A stretch of DNA of 6,698 nucleotides, taken from CALAED01 sp937891035 (GTDB taxonomy: Bacteria > Actinomycetota > Actinomycetes > Streptosporangiales > Streptosporangiaceae). The notes beneath the pieces were generated by a model. The model did not search any database, was not told where the DNA came from, and saw nothing but the letters and a program-made list of their open reading frames with translations. Below, piece after piece: positions 4,979 through 6,698 of the stretch. The position numbers were made by a program, and so were the translations under genes. The first letter of the stretch is position 1; each line of letters opens with the position of its first letter. Where the stretch lies: contig DASQSZ010000213.1 of NCBI GenBank assembly GCA_035642125.1, positions 1 through 6,698 of the forward strand, in the 5' to 3' direction.

Positions 4979-6628
4979 ATGAGGAGTTTCCCCCGCCATG
5001 ACCCTCGACTTACCTTCCGTAGCCGATTTTTAAGGCGCCGGCGCCGGGCATCGCGCCCCGCGTCCGCGCTGGTAGTCGTCAGTGCGGCCGTCCTGGTGAG
5101 CGCCATGTCCGGCCCGGCCGCCGCCGCCGAGCAGCGGGCCCCGGCCGCGCCGCCGCAGGTGATCCCGATGCCGGCGAGCCTGACCGCGGTCCCCGGCGGT
5201 TCGTTCGAGCTGACCCGCGACACACGGATCTCGGTGACCTCGCGCGCGGCGCTCGGCGTCGCGACGGCGCTGGCCGAGCGCCTGCGGCGCGCCACCGGCT
5301 TCCCGCTCCCGGTGCGGGTCGGCGGCGGCATCGGCATCACCCTCGGCCTGTCCGACGCCTCCCGCGCGGGAGGCGAGGACTATACGCTCACCGTCTCCCG
5401 CCATGAGGTACGGCTGCGCGCCGGCACGGCCGAGGGGCTCTTCCGCGCCACCCAGACGCTGCGGCAACTGCTGCCGGCGAAGGCCGAGAGCCCGACGGCG
5501 CGGCCCGGGCCCTGGGTCGTCCCCGGCGTCCGGATCGCCGACCGGCCCCGGTTCGGCTGGCGCGGCGCGATGCTCGACGTCTCGCGCCACTTCTTCTCCG
5601 TCGCCGAGGTGAAGCGTTACATCGACCTCGCCGCACTCTACAAAGTCAATCGGCTCCACCTGCATCTCGCCGACGACCAGGGCTGGCGCATCATGATCGA
5701 CAGCTGGCCGCGGCTGGCGACCATCGGTGGCAGCACGGAGGTGGGCGGCGGGCCCGGCGGCTTTTACACCAAGGCCGACTACACCGAGATCGTCCGTTAC
5801 GCGGCCGCGCGCTACATCACCGTGGTGCCCGAGATCGACATGCCGGGGCACACCAACGCGGCGCTGGCCTCCTACGCGGAGCTGAACTGCGACGGCGTAG
5901 CGCCGCCCCTCTACACCGGCACCGATGTGGGCTTCAGCTCACTGTGCGTCAGCAAGGAGATCACCTACCGATTCATCGACGACGTCGTCCGCGAGATCGC
6001 CGCCCTGACCCCGGGGCCGTACATGCACATCGGCGGCGACGAGGCGCACAGCACCCCGGACGAGGACTACGTGACGTTCATCGAGCGGGTCAGGGACATC
6101 GTCGCCCGGCACGGCAAGACGATGGCCGGTTGGAAGGAGATCGCCGGAGCGTCCATCGCCCCGGGCTCGGTCGCGCAGTTCTGGGGCACCACCAATCCGG
6201 GCCCCACGGACATCGAGCAGGCCAAGTCGGCGGTCGCACAGGGCGCGACGGTCCTCATGTCGCCGTGTGACAAGGCCTACCTCGACATGAAGTACACCCC
6301 GAGCACGCCGTTCGGGCTCACCTGGTGCGCCGTGGTCGAGGCCCAAGACTCCTACAGCTGGGATCCCGCCCAGATCGTCGACGGCGTCACCGACGACGTC
6401 ATCAGCGGCGTCGAGGCCCCGCTGTGGAGCGAGACCATCGACGACATCGGCGACGCGGAGTTCATGGCCTACCCGCGGCTGGCGGGGATCGCGGAGATCG
6501 GCTGGTCGCCGGCCGCCGGTCGGACCTGGGAGGACTACCGGTCGCGGCTGGCCGCCCAGGGCCCGCGCTGGGACGTGCTCGGCGTGAACTTCTACCGTTC
6601 CCCGCAGGTCCCCTGGGCGACCGAGTAG
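4979..6628 (+). CDS. Secreted GH20 beta-N-acetylhexosaminidase
   Basis: A 549-residue exo-enzyme that removes terminal N-acetylglucosamine or N-acetylgalactosamine by substrate-assisted catalysis, acting outside the cell on chitooligosaccharides or similar glycans. An arginine-rich N-terminus (14-26) and hydrophobic stretch (29-42) ending in GPAAAA give a signal peptide cleaved near residue 50; the arginines might suit Tat export, but the motif is not canonical. Residues about 60-188 form the GH20b alpha/beta domain, and the barrel runs from about 192 to 510. The catalytic pair is Asp354-Glu355 in HIGGDE. Arg203, Trp385, Trp402, Tyr434, Asp436, Trp449 and Trp483 match, at a constant offset of 41, the substrate-binding residues I recall for Streptomyces plicatus hexosaminidase. 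Cys304 and Cys323 may form a disulfide. The start is uncertain: ATG 4979 lacks a Shine-Dalgarno, codons 1-18 are atypical, and codon 18 is a rare TTA. It is divergent from the GH13 gene. Confidence 0.95.
   Translation: MRSFPRHDPRLTFRSRFLRRRRRASRPASALVVVSAAVLVSAMSGPAAAAEQRAPAAPPQVIPMPASLTAVPGGSFELTRDTRISVTSRAALGVATALAERLRRATGFPLPVRVGGGIGITLGLSDASRAGGEDYTLTVSRHEVRLRAGTAEGLFRATQTLRQLLPAKAESPTARPGPWVVPGVRIADRPRFGWRGAMLDVSRHFFSVAEVKRYIDLAALYKVNRLHLHLADDQGWRIMIDSWPRLATIGGSTEVGGGPGGFYTKADYTEIVRYAAARYITVVPEIDMPGHTNAALASYAELNCDGVAPPLYTGTDVGFSSLCVSKEITYRFIDDVVREIAALTPGPYMHIGGDEAHSTPDEDYVTFIERVRDIVARHGKTMAGWKEIAGASIAPGSVAQFWGTTNPGPTDIEQAKSAVAQGATVLMSPCDKAYLDMKYTPSTPFGLTWCAVVEAQDSYSWDPAQIVDGVTDDVISGVEAPLWSETIDDIGDAEFMAYPRLAGIAEIGWSPAAGRTWEDYRSRLAAQGPRWDVLGVNFYRSPQVPWATE
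4998..5033 (+). CDS. Possible 11-residue ORF overlapping the GH20 5' end
   Basis: ATG 4998 follows GAGGAG (4981-4986) by 11 nt and reads MTLDLPSVADF before TAA at 5031-5033, in the +1 frame relative to GH20. It has a better ribosome binding site than the GH20 ATG. It could be a leader peptide, or the true GH20 start if the T5 run at 5027-5031 hides a 1-nt deletion: one more T would join it in frame to the arginine-rich signal peptide. It could also be chance. Confidence 0.2.
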   Translation: MTLDLPSVADF

Positions 6629-6637
6629 GCGCCCGGC

Positions 6638-6698
6638 GAGATCGACACCGCCTGCGAGGTCGGCGCCGGCAGCGAGATAGGCGCCGGCGGCGACCTCG
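6638..6698. repeat. 18-nt imperfect tandem repeat at the right edge
   Basis: Three units at 6638-6655, 6656-6673 and 6674-6691 each begin GAG and end GC and share the pattern GAGrTmGrCrCCGsC-x-GC; a partial fourth starts at 6692. The period is a multiple of three, so it could be coding. On the minus strand one frame reads a six-residue periodic AYLAAG-ADLAGG-VDLAGR series without a stop. Another frame ends in ...SISPGAYSVAQGTCGER with TAG at 6592-6594, which could be the end of a convergent gene beyond the window. Confidence 0.45.
6655..6698 (+). terminator. Long GC-rich hairpin after the GH20 gene
   Basis: Arms 6655-6670 and 6683-6698 pair at 15 of 16 positions around a 12-nt loop, starting 27 nt after the GH20 stop. 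This would be a very stable stem and could end transcription or protect the mRNA 3' end. No U-tract is visible because the window ends at the stem, and the hairpin may instead be a by-product of the tandem repeat. Confidence 0.35.

Noticed and set aside
4910..4999. Upstream ATG start for the GH13 gene at 4999
   Set aside because: It would add 30 residues of no family resemblance and overlap the divergent gene; the TTG at 4909 has a good ribosome binding site.
5030..5851. 273-residue open frame on the minus strand
   Set aside because: Antisense to the GH20 gene, whose catalytic residues are all intact; no motif.

Overview
The window comes from a high-GC actinomycete chromosome. Codons end strongly in G or C, there is an ECF sigma factor with a zinc-finger anti-sigma partner, a bacterial class I-type P450, and a secreted GH20 enzyme of the Streptomyces type. 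The genus cannot be fixed from the sequence. I do not see a mobile element, CRISPR array, tRNA or rRNA, and no obviously new multi-gene system. The value lies in the regulatory DNA between otherwise recognisable genes.

Layout: positions 1-1776 (minus strand) hold a two-gene unit, a cytochrome P450 followed after 7 nt by an aldo/keto reductase that runs off the left edge. The roughly 100-bp gap upstream (1777-1873) is unusually AT-rich. It carries a plausible promoter, a 20-bp palindrome placed like a repressor operator, and direct repeats spaced 11 bp. Positions 1874-3161 (minus) hold an ECF sigma factor overlapping its membrane-anchored anti-sigma factor by 8 nt. A TGAATCC-16-CGTATA element upstream (3263-3291) looks like an ECF-type promoter, so autoregulation is likely. 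Positions 3323-4909 (minus) encode a cytoplasmic GH13 alpha-glucosidase-like enzyme starting at TTG. Positions 4979-6628 (plus) encode a secreted GH20 beta-N-acetylhexosaminidase transcribed divergently from it, with apparently interleaved promoters between the two. The last 70 bp contain an 18-nt tandem repeat that also forms a long hairpin.

The two glycosidases may share a sugar-scavenging role: GH20 would release N-acetylhexosamines outside the cell, and GH13 would hydrolyse alpha-glucosides inside. Nothing in the sequence proves co-regulation beyond the shared 69-bp intergenic region. The P450/reductase pair looks like an oxidative tailoring or detoxification unit; its redox partners, substrate and regulator are not in the window. 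The sigma/anti-sigma pair may control genes elsewhere.
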